Shown: positions 8,263 to 17,657, numbered from the stretch's first letter. The stretch is DNA of 33,782 bases from Clostridia bacterium (GCA_022361035.1 JAKSBP010000001.1:1-33782), one strand, 5' to 3'. Numbers and translations: made by a program. Notes: a model not told the origin generated them from the letters alone.

Positions 8263-8595
8263 TTAAACTGCCATGTTCTTTTTCTTCTTTTCCTCTATAT
8301 ATTTTTGCCTACATTCCCAACTACAGAAATAATGGGTTTTGTCATCCTCTACTACCTGATATGCTTTTTCTCTTTGAAGATAGGCTTCACAAACCTCATC
8401 CTTAACCATTTCTAGCATATTTAATTCTTTTTTTATATTATTTACTCTTTCATGCCAATTATTTATATTTTGATTATCTTCCTCTTTATTTTTATTAACC
8501 TTTGAAACTTTTTTGCTTCCAATATATAAATTTAATATAAATCTACCTAAAATAAATATGAAATACAGATGAATAGCTCTAATCAATATATCCAT
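8263..8595 (-). CDS. Membrane-anchored protein with C-terminal zinc-binding (YHS/TRASH-like) motif
   Basis: 110 residues from the ATG at 8595, preferred to the GTG at 8607 because AGGTGG then sits eight bases upstream. An N-terminal hydrophobic helix (about 4-27) is followed by a charged coiled segment (about 28-62) and a metal-binding tail, EMVKDEVC...HYFCSWECRQKYIEEKK, with Cys69, Cys91 and Cys95. This matches the pattern of the small PP0621/YHS-like proteins, where a V-C element and a YFCS-x2-C element bind one metal. The usual VCG is VCE here. Function unknown; neighbours are a MarR regulator and the terminator. Family assignment is by motif only. Confidence 0.7.
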   Translation of the reverse strand: MDILIRAIHLYFIFILGRFILNLYIGSKKVSKVNKNKEEDNQNINNWHERVNNIKKELNMLEMVKDEVCEAYLQREKAYQVVEDDKTHYFCSWECRQKYIEEKKKKNMAV

Positions 8596-8689
8596 ATCTA
8601 ACACCACCTTTAAATTTTAATCAAATCTATGGAAAATCAAAATATATAAATTTAGTATAGTTAGGAATATATAGTATTTTAATAAATTT

Positions 8690-9124
8690 TTAAAGCTCTC
8701 TATCTAGCTTCCTTAGTATAACTCTAAACATATGCATTTCTTCTTCTGAAAATGAATTTAGAATTAGTTCCATATTGCTTAATCTTATTTCTAATAGTTT
8801 ATCATATAAATCATTGCCCTTTTCAGTTAAGCTAACTAATACCTGCCTTCTATCCTCTTCTCCTACCTTCCTTAACACATACTCCTTTTTTATTAACCTA
8901 TCAATAGTAGTAACAGGTGTACTTATTGCAACCCCTAAACATGATGCTATGTCTCCCATAGTCCTATTACCTTTGCTTCCTATGGTAAATATAGTTTGTA
9001 TTTCCTTTCTAGTCAATTTATCTAAGTCCTCTTCTAATTTCTTTACCCTTAAAATACTATTTAATGCCCTTTGAGCTTTTATAGAAACTCTTTCAATCAG
9101 CTCAATATCTTCTCTTTTAATCAT
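8690..9124 (-). CDS. MarR-family transcriptional regulator
   Basis: 144 residues from the ATG at 9124, chosen because GGGGAGTAGG precedes it; an upstream ATG at 9163 would overlap the likely operator. The winged-helix core is clear: TMGDIASCLGVAISTPVTTI (helix-turn-helix), RLIKKEYVLRKVGEEDRRQV (wing with the conserved D-x-R) and SLTEKGNDLYD. Such proteins are usually dimeric repressors released by small aromatic or other ligands. It has its own promoter but lies just downstream of an ABC exporter on the same strand, a common partnership, so it may control that exporter as well as itself. Confidence 0.92.
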   Translation of the reverse strand: MIKREDIELIERVSIKAQRALNSILRVKKLEEDLDKLTRKEIQTIFTIGSKGNRTMGDIASCLGVAISTPVTTIDRLIKKEYVLRKVGEEDRRQVLVSLTEKGNDLYDKLLEIRLSNMELILNSFSEEEMHMFRVILRKLDREL

Positions 9125-9159
9125 ACTTAATCCTACTCCCCTAAATTTACTTCGAAATA

Positions 9160-9205
9160 CCAACTATTTGGATATAATATTAAACCATTGTTGAAGTTTT
9201 GTCAA
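9160..9205 (-). promoter_or_regulatory. Sigma-A promoter and palindromic operator of the marR gene
   Basis: On the minus strand TTGACA (9200-9205) is a perfect -35 box and TAATAT (9177-9182) a -10 box with a 17-base spacer. Just downstream, CCAAATAGTTGG (9160-9171) has CCAA/TTGG arms over the predicted start of transcription, a good position for self-repression by the MarR protein. The operator role is inferred. Confidence 0.65.
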
Positions 9206-9311
9206 CCCCTTTGAATTACATAGTTTTTAGTATTAAAACGTCTCCAATATTTTGTAAATTTTTCCTTAGTACTACTATATAATCCTACTAACACTCCTAC
9301 TTCATACTTAA

Positions 9312-10046
9312 CTATGACAACAGTTTTGTCATTACTTTTTTATAAAGTACTATAGAAATTATAACAATATAAACAAATCCAACTCCCAAATATGTCCAAA
9401 CGCTCATTGTAGAGTAGAACTTGTCAAAATAGGTAGCTATAGCCATAGCAGGCCAAAAACCCGGTGCTATACCACAAATATAATTAAAGGGGTATGGAAT
9501 GTAAAGTGCTATTACAGGTATTATTAAAATAAAGCCCGTACCCTTCATAGCTGCAAAACCTTCAACTTTATTACTTGCTAGGGAATTGACTAAAAGCATT
9601 CCAAAGGTAACTCCTAAAGAGGCTACGAAGTTAATTAGAAATGAAGCTGTCACTGGCACATAATAGAGATTAATGAGCCAAGTGATTAGCATACCACTAA
9701 TGGTTGATATAATAATAAACAAAGTACTCTTTGAGAGTATATATTGGGACATTTTAATTGGCAGGACTCTAATTGCAGTTAGTGTATTATCTTCCCTTTC
9801 GTCAAGAAGCATAAGACCAATAACATTTCCGTAAAGTGCAGGATTCATTATTACGAAGAAAATCATCAGGGCATGATAGTGATTAGCTAAATCAAAGGTG
9901 TTTGAAAGTGTTGCTTTCTGGATTATAGGTACTAGATACCTACCTAATATGGTTAAAATAAAAGGGTAGACCATAAGTAATAAAAGTACATTGTCTCTAC
10001 CAATTCTTTTGAATTGGGATATAAGTAAAGCTTTAGTTTTACCCAT
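9312..10046 (-). CDS. ABC-2 type exporter permease, second subunit
   Basis: 244 residues with six predicted membrane segments and a short cytoplasmic N-terminus (MGKTKALLISQFKRIGRD). ReDNTL-type sequence (LLDEREDNTLTAIRVLPI) between segments two and three is the coupling helix that docks on the ATPase in ABC-2 transporters. It pairs with the permease encoded upstream; the two genes overlap by eight bases, so they are translated together. The substrate cannot be read from the sequence. Similar three-gene sets are often annotated as drug (for example fluoroquinolone) exporters, which is only a loose guide. Confidence 0.85.
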   Translation of the reverse strand: MGKTKALLISQFKRIGRDNVLLLLMVYPFILTILGRYLVPIIQKATLSNTFDLANHYHALMIFFVIMNPALYGNVIGLMLLDEREDNTLTAIRVLPIKMSQYILSKSTLFIIISTISGMLITWLINLYYVPVTASFLINFVASLGVTFGMLLVNSLASNKVEGFAAMKGTGFILIIPVIALYIPYPFNYICGIAPGFWPAMAIATYFDKFYSTMSVWTYLGVGFVYIVIISIVLYKKVMTKLLS

Positions 10047-10767
10047 CTATATCCTCTTCCCTTCCTATAACTTTTTGGTTAAATAATTTGATTGAAATCT
10101 TAAATAAGATAAAATTCAGAATTATTATATAGGCTATGCTAAGAATAATAGAAATAACATCTGAATTACCAAGTATTGCGTCTATTAATATAATCATGGA
10201 ATAGGTAGGCCATAAAAACACAATATAATCTAAAAAATTAAATATGTCTGCATTGATGTAGATAAGTAGTGGTATAAATGAGACAGTAAACCAGGCACCC
10301 ATTGGCAATATCATATCGGTAAAGGACTTATAAAAGGTAGATGTTATGAAACCAAGTAAAATAAAGAAGCTGCTGGACAATATGCTGGCTATTATAACAA
10401 AACCATAGTTAACATTAAGGCCTTTGATAGTACTCACTCCAAAAACTAGTCCAATGGCAATAAGACATATTAAAATACTTAAGCTTATCACCTTAGATAA
10501 TATGTATTCTGATACCCTTATTGGACTTGTGACTATAACATCTAAGGTTCCTTGCCCTTTTTCAAAAAATACCATAGCTGCAATAAACAGAAATCCTGTA
10601 ACTGCAAAATCAGTAATAAAAGCAACAGGTATTACATAGCCCATAGTCTCTGCCGGTAATAAAGAAATCATGCCAAGCCATACAAGGGTAATTATTATTG
10701 CAGCTATAATAATCCCATATTTGACTTGAAATAAAAAGTCCCATTTTACTAATTTTGAAAGCCGCAT
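10039..10767 (-). CDS. ABC-2 type exporter permease, first subunit
   Basis: 242 residues, six predicted membrane segments. The coupling region reads FFEKGQGTLDVIVTSPI, the counterpart of the equivalent segment in the partner permease, and the two probably form a heterodimeric pore. The ATG directly abuts the TAA of the ATPase gene, and AAGGAG for it lies inside the ATPase coding end, so the three genes make one tightly coupled unit. The C-terminal residues (VIGREEDIDG) overlap the start of the next gene. Substrate unknown. Confidence 0.85.
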   Translation of the reverse strand: MRLSKLVKWDFLFQVKYGIIIAAIIITLVWLGMISLLPAETMGYVIPVAFITDFAVTGFLFIAAMVFFEKGQGTLDVIVTSPIRVSEYILSKVISLSILICLIAIGLVFGVSTIKGLNVNYGFVIIASILSSSFFILLGFITSTFYKSFTDMILPMGAWFTVSFIPLLIYINADIFNFLDYIVFLWPTYSMIILIDAILGNSDVISIILSIAYIIILNFILFKISIKLFNQKVIGREEDIDG

Positions 10768-11622
10768 TTAGCTAAGACTCCTTCCCGTTACTTTAATAAA
10801 TACATCTTCTAAGGTAGTCTCCATGGAATGTATTGTTCTTGTCTCATATTTTTTAATTATGTCTAAAAATTCTGGATTAGTACCATAGGAAGCTAAATCA
10901 AAGGTAGAAGATTTAATTTCTCCATTGACATAATACTCAATTTCTACTACTTTAAGTCCATACTTAAGTTTAAGAGCTTTCGGTGTATCAATTTCCACAA
11001 TCTCACCATCAACTATAAAGGCAACCCTATCACATAGGGTATCGGCAACCTGCATATCGTGGGTGGTTACAAAAACTGTCTTGTTCTTGTTTTTTTGCTC
11101 AAGTATTAAATCCTTAATAATCTTAGCATTAACAGGGTCTAAGCCACTAGTAGGCTCGTCAAAGAACATAATGTCAGCATCGTTAAGAAGTGCCCTTACA
11201 AAGTTAAGTCTCATCTTCATACCCTTAGAAAAATTTTCTACTAGGTCATTTTTATGGTCATACAACCCAACAGCTTTTAAAATACCATCAATATCTGCCC
11301 TCTGATTTTTATAAAAAGACTTGAAAAATTCTAGATTTTCTTTAGCAGTAAGCTTTGAAAAGTGGTTAGGAAGCTCAAAGCTTATCCCCAATTTTTCATA
11401 GTAATTTGAATCAAATGATGATAAATCCTTACCGAATATTTTCACATCACCAGAATATCCATCTAATAATTTGATGAGAATCTTTTGAGTAGTAGATTTA
11501 CCGGCCCCTGAAGGTCCTAAGAAGCCAAATATTTCACCTTTTTCAATATTAAAGCTAATTCCCCTGACTGCATGTTTGCTGGATTTTTTATAAGTATAGT
11601 TAAGATTTTTTACCTGTATCAC
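10768..11622 (-). CDS. ABC exporter ATP-binding protein (DrrA-like)
   Basis: 284 residues starting at the GTG at 11622, which has AAGGAGG six bases upstream; a longer frame from a TTG would place that site inside the gene. Walker A is GPSGAGKST (36-44), the signature is FSKGMKMRL, Walker B is IMFFDEPTSGLD and the switch His lies in TTHDM. The C-terminal ~70 residues (VVEIEYYVNGEIKS ... TTLEDVFIKVTGRSL) match the tail of DrrA/CcmA-like exporter ATPases. It powers the two ABC-2 permeases encoded next. First gene of the unit. Confidence 0.93.
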   Translation of the reverse strand: MIQVKNLNYTYKKSSKHAVRGISFNIEKGEIFGFLGPSGAGKSTTQKILIKLLDGYSGDVKIFGKDLSSFDSNYYEKLGISFELPNHFSKLTAKENLEFFKSFYKNQRADIDGILKAVGLYDHKNDLVENFSKGMKMRLNFVRALLNDADIMFFDEPTSGLDPVNAKIIKDLILEQKNKNKTVFVTTHDMQVADTLCDRVAFIVDGEIVEIDTPKALKLKYGLKVVEIEYYVNGEIKSSTFDLASYGTNPEFLDIIKKYETRTIHSMETTLEDVFIKVTGRSLS

Positions 11623-11886
11623 TTTTTGCCTCCTTATCAAAATAAATTTATTAATTATTTATTTTTAGATTTCTTAATATATTATAAGTTACTATACATT
11701 AATTTATTTATAATAAACATTAATGGTTCAGTTTTTATTTTAATATTAAGTAATATTGTCTAATTATAATAAATGCTCAGTTCGCAACAAGAAGAGACCC
11801 ATCTCAACATACTTTTAGATTGATGCAACCTTTAGATTATATAAAACAGGAATTGTTATAATATGCTTTATGGATAAAATCAACAA
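11623..11886. other. Non-coding spacer upstream of the ABC exporter
   Basis: Very AT-rich. It must hold the exporter promoter on the minus strand; a TATAAT-like box occurs about 60 bases upstream of the GTG, but no convincing -35 partner was found. No gene-like frame is visible. Confidence 0.4.
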
Positions 11887-11920
11887 CAAAAAAATAAAAA
11901 TGAGTAGGTTAACCCTACTC
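11887..11920 (-). terminator. Rho-independent terminator of the M20 peptidase operon
   Basis: GAGTAGG (11902-11908) pairs with CCTACTC (11914-11920). On the minus strand the stem is followed by ATTTTTATTTTTTTG. It lies 60 bases after the M20 stop codon and should end the sigma-54-controlled operon. Confidence 0.8.
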
Positions 11921-11979
11921 AAATGAAAAGTTCTTATATTATTTAATCTATATTTGTAGATACATTTATTATGAACTGT

Positions 11980-13125
11980 CTAAAACAGTCTACTCAGCTT
12001 TGGACTTAAAATTAACTTCTTAAGCACCTCTAATCGTGGTTGTATTGAATCTATTTCTAGGTATTCAGATTGCCCATGGGCACCTCCACCTATAGGACCT
12101 AAACCATCAATAGAAGGTACTCCCAGGGAAGCAGTAATATTAGCATCGGAGCCACCACCTGTGGCTACCCAATCTAACTCTATCCCTAATTCATGGCCAA
12201 TTTCTTTGATAATGCTCCATATTTTCATTGTAGTATCCATTGGATTCATAGGTGGTCTCATACCTAATTTATTTACATCCACTTTTACACCTTTAATTAT
12301 AGGATTGCTAATTAAATCCTCTATAGCTTTATCTATCCCATTCATCTCAGCTATTTCCTTAAATCTTAAATCAACTTGAATCTTTGCCTCTTCTGCTACT
12401 ACATTTCGTGCTGTTCCACCGGATGCAATCCCCACATTTACTGTTGTCCCAGCTTTATAATTATTTAATATATTAAGCTCAACTATCCACCTTCCCATTT
12501 CTGTTATGGCACTAGCTCCCTTTTGAGGCTCAACCCCTGCATGGGCAGCTATTCCATGAAACTTTATGTCATAGGCACCCAAACCCTTCCTTTGTAAAAC
12601 GAGGGCACCATTTGCCCTTGCCGGTTCTAGGACAAAAACCACATTACTTTTTACAGCAGCCCTACTTATTATTCCTAAGGACCCTCTTGAACCTATTTCC
12701 TCATCACTATTTAATATTATTTTGATACTTAAGTTTTTACCTAGCTCTTTTTCATAAATCTCCTTTAAAGCATAATACATAGAAAGCAATCCTGATTTCA
12801 TATCTATGACACCAGGTCCATAGGCTCTATTGTCTATTATTGTAAAGGGTCTTTCTTTAGCAGTACCTATTTCAAATACTGTGTCCATATGGCCCAGTAA
12901 CAAAATATCATATCTTTCACTAGAACAATTTTCAATTTCTAAGCAGGGTCCTATTTCTTCATTAATTTCATGGGTCTTTACACTATATCCTATATCAAGA
13001 TATTTTTTTATAAAAAAATCTGCTACCTTGGATATGCCCCTAGGATTCCTGCTTCCACTATCTATATTTACTAGATATTCTAATTCCTTTAAATAATTTT
13101 GCAAATCAAATTTATAATCTCCCAT
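11980..13125 (-). CDS. M20 family metallopeptidase (glutamate carboxypeptidase-like)
   Basis: 381 residues, cytoplasmic (no signal peptide). The co-catalytic zinc site of the ArgE/DapE/CPG2 group is complete: LLLGHMDTV (His79, Asp81), YGPGVIDMKSG (Asp108), NSDEEIGSRG (Glu142 catalytic base, Glu143), LEPA (Glu167) and GGGAHGQSEY near the C-terminus. The FHGIAAHAGVEPQKG segment is the start of the dimerisation (lid) domain and resembles carboxypeptidase G2, which cuts C-terminal glutamate from folates. Substrate here is unproven. It is the last gene of the operon, 21 bases after the carrier gene, with a ribosome binding site of GAAGGTGATA. Confidence 0.88.
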   Translation of the reverse strand: MGDYKFDLQNYLKELEYLVNIDSGSRNPRGISKVADFFIKKYLDIGYSVKTHEINEEIGPCLEIENCSSERYDILLLGHMDTVFEIGTAKERPFTIIDNRAYGPGVIDMKSGLLSMYYALKEIYEKELGKNLSIKIILNSDEEIGSRGSLGIISRAAVKSNVVFVLEPARANGALVLQRKGLGAYDIKFHGIAAHAGVEPQKGASAITEMGRWIVELNILNNYKAGTTVNVGIASGGTARNVVAEEAKIQVDLRFKEIAEMNGIDKAIEDLISNPIIKGVKVDVNKLGMRPPMNPMDTTMKIWSIIKEIGHELGIELDWVATGGGSDANITASLGVPSIDGLGPIGGGAHGQSEYLEIDSIQPRLEVLKKLILSPKLSRLF

Positions 13126-13146
13126 TTTATCACCTTCAATTATTTT

Positions 13147-14547
13147 TTAAGCCCAGCCTATCATTGTTGCCACTATCAAGGAAACTGCTCCAATTCCTAC
13201 CCAGATTAAAAATAGTGGAAAGACCCATTTTAACCATTTACTATAGGGTATACCTGCAAGGCCAATTACACCCATTAATACACCTGAAGTTGGTATTATA
13301 ATATTAGACATACCATCGCCATATTGATATGCACTAACGGCAATCTGCCTTGTAACTCCAACTATATCTGATAATGGAGCCATAATAGGCATAACTATCA
13401 TACCTTGACCAGATCCCGATGGAACAAAAAAGTTAAAGATTAGGTTGGATAGGAACATTCCTAAGGACGACAATATAGGACCTACCTTCCCTAAAGGTAT
13501 TGACATATAGTAAATAATTGTATGAATGATATTTCCTTGTTCCAATACTACAGTAATTGATCTAGCTAATCCTATTATTAAAGCTCCAAATACCATATTC
13601 CTACATCCCTGTAGGAAGGATTTTGCCATATCATCTAAGGACATTCTACCAATTATTCCACTTAATACACCTATGGCAACCATAACAGCACCTAAATCAC
13701 TAGTACCCCATTTCCACAGTTTTGTTCCTACTCCATATAGTATAAATCCACCTATGAACACAAGAATGATGAGCATATGTGAGAGAGTAAATTCCCCACC
13801 AGAGGCACTTGCTTTTATATCGTCACTAAACCTTATTTCATCTAATAAACTATTACTATTATCTTCTCTAACCTTTTTTGCATATCTAAAGGTATAGAAA
13901 ACTGTGGCTATAAATACGAACACCCATACCACACTTCTCAGGCCTGCTCCCGATGCAGGGGGTAACCCTGCTATAGATTGCCCTATTAATGTATTAAAGG
14001 GTCCTATAGGCGATGTAACAAACCCAGAATAGGAGGCAAGATATATCATAGCTACACCACAAATAGGATCTAGCTTTAATTTTTTCGCTATAGCTAACCC
14101 TATAGGTATAAATGCTATGGCTGAACTCACTAAGACACCAAATGCACCAAGAAAAGTAATAATAAACATTAATATGGGTATTATCAATAGAGCCTTTGAT
14201 TCAAATTTTCTAATTGCAGCATCAAAACCTGCATCTATAGCTCCTGTATCAGTAACTATCTTAAAAAATCCCCCTACTAAAAACACCATAAATATCAGGT
14301 TGCCAGCCTTAGTTAATCCTGTGGGAATTGAGTCTAAAAACTGCTTAATACTAACAGGTGTTTGTTCAACGAATTTGAAGGATTCCACATCAACTATCTT
14401 TCTTCCCGATACCTCATCTTGGATAATATCATATTTACCGGCTGGAATAATATAGGTCAATAATGCAGCTAAAATAATAAAAATAAAAATTAGAGCATAA
14501 GTATTCGGTAATTTGAATCTCACTCTTTTACTTGTTTGTGTACTCAA
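13147..14547 (-). CDS. YfcC-family membrane carrier
   Basis: 466 residues from the TTG at 14547, chosen because AAAGGAGG lies seven bases upstream; the longer frame from an ATG at 14571 would engulf that site. About twelve membrane segments, a periplasm-facing segment after the first (IIPAGKYDIIQDEVSGRKIV) and conserved motifs such as FVPSGSGQGMIVMPIMAPLSD and YQYGDGMSNIIIPTSG identify the YfcC/ArcD-like ion-transporter group, which carries amino acids, peptides or C4-dicarboxylates. Here the carrier sits between two hydrolases and likely imports their substrate. 54 bases separate it from the hydrolase gene upstream. Confidence 0.88.
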   Translation of the reverse strand: MSTQTSKRVRFKLPNTYALIFIFIILAALLTYIIPAGKYDIIQDEVSGRKIVDVESFKFVEQTPVSIKQFLDSIPTGLTKAGNLIFMVFLVGGFFKIVTDTGAIDAGFDAAIRKFESKALLIIPILMFIITFLGAFGVLVSSAIAFIPIGLAIAKKLKLDPICGVAMIYLASYSGFVTSPIGPFNTLIGQSIAGLPPASGAGLRSVVWVFVFIATVFYTFRYAKKVREDNSNSLLDEIRFSDDIKASASGGEFTLSHMLIILVFIGGFILYGVGTKLWKWGTSDLGAVMVAIGVLSGIIGRMSLDDMAKSFLQGCRNMVFGALIIGLARSITVVLEQGNIIHTIIYYMSIPLGKVGPILSSLGMFLSNLIFNFFVPSGSGQGMIVMPIMAPLSDIVGVTRQIAVSAYQYGDGMSNIIIPTSGVLMGVIGLAGIPYSKWLKWVFPLFLIWVGIGAVSLIVATMIGWA

Positions 14548-14601
14548 AATAAATCCTCCTTTAATAGTCAATTTAAATTTTATCTAAAATTTAATTTCAT
14601 A

Positions 14602-15381
14602 TTATAACTTTATACCTCCTTCCTTAGATTTATTATTTTCCATAGAAGAATTAACAAAGTACTTAAATATTTCTAATTGTTCATCATATACTTCAGCCAT
14701 CATTTCAGGATGCCACTGAACTCCAAATAGCCTTGGAAAATCTTTATGCTCAAATCCTTCTATTATACCATCTTCAGAAAATGCTGTCTCAATAAGACCT
14801 TTACCTATTTTATCGATGGCCTGATGGTGATAGCTATTAACCATAAGTTCCTTTTTTCTAAAAATATCTGAAAGGATACTTCCATTACTAATACTAACCC
14901 TATGGCAGTAATTATATTTGGGAGCATTGAGTGCTGCATGCTCAATCTGGACTATATTTGAAACATATATGTCTTGATGTAGGGTTCCACCAAAATATAC
15001 ATTAATTAATTGGAAACCTCTACATATTCCTAAAACGGGTATACTTTTTTTTAATGACTTATCTAATAACTTTAGCTCAAAATCATCCCTTTCACTTACA
15101 ACCAATCCAATTCCTCTTTTTAAAGACTGTCCATATTTTATTGGATTAATATCGGGTCCTCCAGTAAAAATAATTGCATCTAGCTTACTAAGCAAATTCT
15201 CTAAATAATTTTCATCATCAATTACTGGGATTATGATTGGAATGCCTTGAGCCAAATGTACACATTTTCCATAATCCATTGTTAACATAAGCATATCCTG
15301 TCCCTTAAAGCCTCTATATCTCATGGCCGATAATTCTCTATCCTTTACAAAGTAGCTTGTAATCCCTATTAATGGTTTCAT
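14602..15381 (-). CDS. Peptidase C26, gamma-glutamyl-GABA hydrolase-like (PuuD family)
   Basis: 259 residues starting at the ATG at 15381, supported by AAAGGAGG six bases before it. Class I glutamine-amidotransferase fold with a full catalytic triad: Cys120 in LGICRGFQ, His224 and Glu226 in GVQWHPE. The motifs IIFTGGPDINP and VNSYHHQAI mark the PuuD subgroup, which cleaves gamma-glutamyl bonds. It is the first gene of the sigma-54-promoter operon and the transcript leader is only about 20 bases. The genuine substrate is unknown. Together with the M20 enzyme it suggests use of a gamma-glutamyl conjugate (inference). Confidence 0.9.
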   Translation of the reverse strand: MKPLIGITSYFVKDRELSAMRYRGFKGQDMLMLTMDYGKCVHLAQGIPIIIPVIDDENYLENLLSKLDAIIFTGGPDINPIKYGQSLKRGIGLVVSERDDFELKLLDKSLKKSIPVLGICRGFQLINVYFGGTLHQDIYVSNIVQIEHAALNAPKYNYCHRVSISNGSILSDIFRKKELMVNSYHHQAIDKIGKGLIETAFSEDGIIEGFEHKDFPRLFGVQWHPEMMAEVYDEQLEIFKYFVNSSMENNKSKEGGIKL

Positions 15382-15411
15382 ATCATTCCTCCTTTCAACG
15401 ATCATATATTT

Positions 15412-15427
15412 AGCAAATATCATGCCA
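15412..15427 (-). promoter_or_regulatory. -24/-12 (sigma-54) promoter
   Basis: Minus-strand sequence TGGCAT-GATAT-TTGCT. It agrees with the consensus TGGCAC-N5-TTGC(A/T) with one change, and exactly ten bases separate the invariant GG (15425-15426) and GC (15413-15414). The predicted start of transcription is near 15401, 20 bases before the PuuD-like ATG. The sigma-54 activator gene lies immediately upstream, so the two are very likely a regulatory pair. Confidence 0.85.
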
Positions 15428-15553
15428 ATTTTTCAATAATTATTTAGATTATTTAATTCAACGACTAATTATTGTCTATAAGTACTAAATTTACACTTTC
15501 ATAGGCAGATTTTCTAGGATTACAGCTATAAGATATCTATTTATAAATAAAAT

Positions 15554-15598
15554 AAATGGGTTAATGAGATTATTATTTTTAACCCATTCAACCCATTT
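15554..15598 (-). terminator. Terminator hairpin after the sigma-54 activator gene
   Basis: AAATGGGTTAA (15554-15564) can pair with TTAACCCATT (15579-15588) or with AACCCATTT (15590-15598), a repeated right arm giving two alternative stems. On the minus strand a T-rich run (ATTTTATTT) follows. It begins right after the activator stop codon. The duplicated arm might also serve as an activator-binding site. Confidence 0.6.
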
Positions 15599-15599
15599 A

Positions 15600-17657
15600 T
15601 TATTGCCCTATATAATTTAAAGCTTCTAACCCCAACTTCGTTATTTTTGTTCCTCCTCTACCCCTTTTTATTTCCACCATAGAAAAATTCTTTAATTTTA
15701 ATAATATAGTTCTTATCTCCTGTTCTGTTAAAAACTCTCCCTTTAAACTTATTGCCTTTGAAAGACTCCTTCTTCCTATGGAGGTTTGTTTGTAATAATT
15801 CTTCTCTAATTCTTGCAATATTAAAATGTACTTATTTAAATCTTCTCCTGCTTTATTAATGAAATCCTCTATTTTATCTATAGAATCCTTTTCTTTTAAA
15901 GAAAAGGATTTATCCTCCGCTTTAAATGGAAGATTATCTACTTCCACTAGTTTTTCTCCTAGATTCGTTAGATATTCTATATAGTTTCTCAGTTCTCTTA
16001 TATTGCCTTCCCACCCATGCTCCATAAATTTTATAAGTGCCTTTTCACTTAGACTAAAATCTGAATTAAACTCCCTTACGAATTCATTAATTAGTAACGG
16101 TATATCTCCCTTTCGCTCTCTAAGGGGAGGTATTCTCAAGGGCAAAACATTTAATCTAAAGTACAAATCCTTTCTAAACTGTCCCTTATCACAGAGTTCT
16201 TTCAAATCTCTATTAGTTGCTGCTATAATTCTTACGTCTATGTCAATTACACTATCTCCACCTATCCTCATTACTTCTTTTTCCTGAAGAGTCCTTAATA
16301 ATCTAGCTTGAACCTTCAATGGCATCTCTCCAATTTCATCAAGAAATAGGGTTCCCATATGGGCTAATTCAAAAAGTCCTAGCTTTCCCCCTCGACGTGC
16401 TCCAGTAAATGCCCCTTCTTCATATCCAAAGAGTTCACTTTCTAATAAGCTTTCTGGAAGAGCTGCACAGTTAATTGCTACAAACTGATAATCCTTCCTA
16501 GGGGAAGAATTATGTATGGCCTGGGCAAAAAGCTCCTTTCCTGTACCACTTTCTCCTGTAATCAGTATAGAGGAATTAGATTTTGCCATTCTTTTTCCTA
16601 TATTTTTACACTTATTTATCTCTAGACCCTTTCCTAGTATATCTTCAAAACAGTATTTTGCCCTATGACCCTTACCAATAAGTTGTGCTCTTAATTTATG
16701 TTGTTTTTTCTCTGTATCGCTAAACTTTCTTAAAATAGCTACAGCACCATATAGGGTTTTTGATTTAATTATAGGAACCACTGTAACAACTATATCTGTT
16801 TCTTTTATTTTTATTAGTTTTTCCTTAACAGCCTTAGAAGTCTTAAAAACCTGGTTAAAAGGAATCTGAGGAAAGAGTTCCATAGCATTACTACCTACAA
16901 CTTCTTCCTGTCTATAACCTATTATTTTTCTTGTACCTTCACTATATAAATGGATTACTCCATTGGAATTAATACCAATAATACCTTCATCAAACAGCCC
17001 AAGCAGTATATTAAACTGACCTTCTAATTGACTAGTCTTTCCTAAAATCTTCTCTAAACCTAAGCTGATAGGTACTATTTTATTAAAATGCTGCTTCGTA
17101 CTTTTCTTTTCTAATACTTCGTTTAAATCCAATATAGATGCAATGTCAATTATAGTACTAATATCTAACACTCTATCTCCAATATCTATAATTTCCTTAA
17201 CTTCCTTTGGCACATTCTGGGGCTCTCCTGGAGTAATTGCCATATCTAAAGGGGGAATCGTCTTTATATTTGGATATACTGGAGTTAAATCTATATCCTT
17301 TACTCCCAATTGATATATCAAAGAAATTGTTTCAACGGCCATCTCTACGCTTACATTAACTAACATTGCCCTGGTATTCTTAGGGAGGTCGTTTATTTTA
17401 TCGAAGCCTGCTTTAGACAATGTTCTATTTACTACAATTATTTGTGAATTACTTGTTACGTGTTTTTTTACAAGCTCAAAAATTAATGTAGAAGGTATAA
17501 TAACTAAGTCTGCATCTATGGACTTTTCTATATTTTTATCAAAAAAACTATATCTTTTAACCTCTACATAATCACTAAATATTTCTTTTATTTGTTCACT
17601 ATAGACTTTAGCCGCATTTTCATATAGTGTGGCAACAACTATTTTCTTTCTATCCAT
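15600..17657 (-). CDS. Sigma-54-dependent activator with PrpR-like sensor, PAS and winged-helix C-terminus
   Basis: 685 residues. Residues 1-190 resemble the PrpR_N sensory fold ([13 protein letters not shown] ... DADLVIIPS). A PAS domain follows (about 212-310: [20 protein letters not shown]), then a complete AAA+ domain (about 340-565) with Walker A GESGTGKE (368-375), the sigma-54 contact loop GAFTGA (415-420) and Walker [11 protein letters not shown] (435-444). The C-terminus lacks the usual Fis-type helix-turn-helix and instead has a winged-helix-like segment (about 625-685; [16 protein letters not shown], wing RGRGGTKIT). It should sense a small molecule and drive the adjacent sigma-54 promoter. 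Confidence 0.92.
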   Translation of the reverse strand: MDRKKIVVATLYENAAKVYSEQIKEIFSDYVEVKRYSFFDKNIEKSIDADLVIIPSTLIFELVKKHVTSNSQIIVVNRTLSKAGFDKINDLPKNTRAMLVNVSVEMAVETISLIYQLGVKDIDLTPVYPNIKTIPPLDMAITPGEPQNVPKEVKEIIDIGDRVLDISTIIDIASILDLNEVLEKKSTKQHFNKIVPISLGLEKILGKTSQLEGQFNILLGLFDEGIIGINSNGVIHLYSEGTRKIIGYRQEEVVGSNAMELFPQIPFNQVFKTSKAVKEKLIKIKETDIVVTVVPIIKSKTLYGAVAILRKFSDTEKKQHKLRAQLIGKGHRAKYCFEDILGKGLEINKCKNIGKRMAKSNSSILITGESGTGKELFAQAIHNSSPRKDYQFVAINCAALPESLLESELFGYEEGAFTGARRGGKLGLFELAHMGTLFLDEIGEMPLKVQARLLRTLQEKEVMRIGGDSVIDIDVRIIAATNRDLKELCDKGQFRKDLYFRLNVLPLRIPPLRERKGDIPLLINEFVREFNSDFSLSEKALIKFMEHGWEGNIRELRNYIEYLTNLGEKLVEVDNLPFKAEDKSFSLKEKDSIDKIEDFINKAGEDLNKYILILQELEKNYYKQTSIGRRSLSKAISLKGEFLTEQEIRTILLKLKNFSMVEIKRGRGGTKITKLGLEALNYIGQ

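Noticed and set aside
9205..9320. A minus-strand open stretch reading GLYSSTKEKFTKYWRRFN after the second permease gene
   Set aside because: No start codon with a ribosome binding site, and it ends inside the marR promoter. Probably chance in AT-rich DNA, or an old 3' extension.
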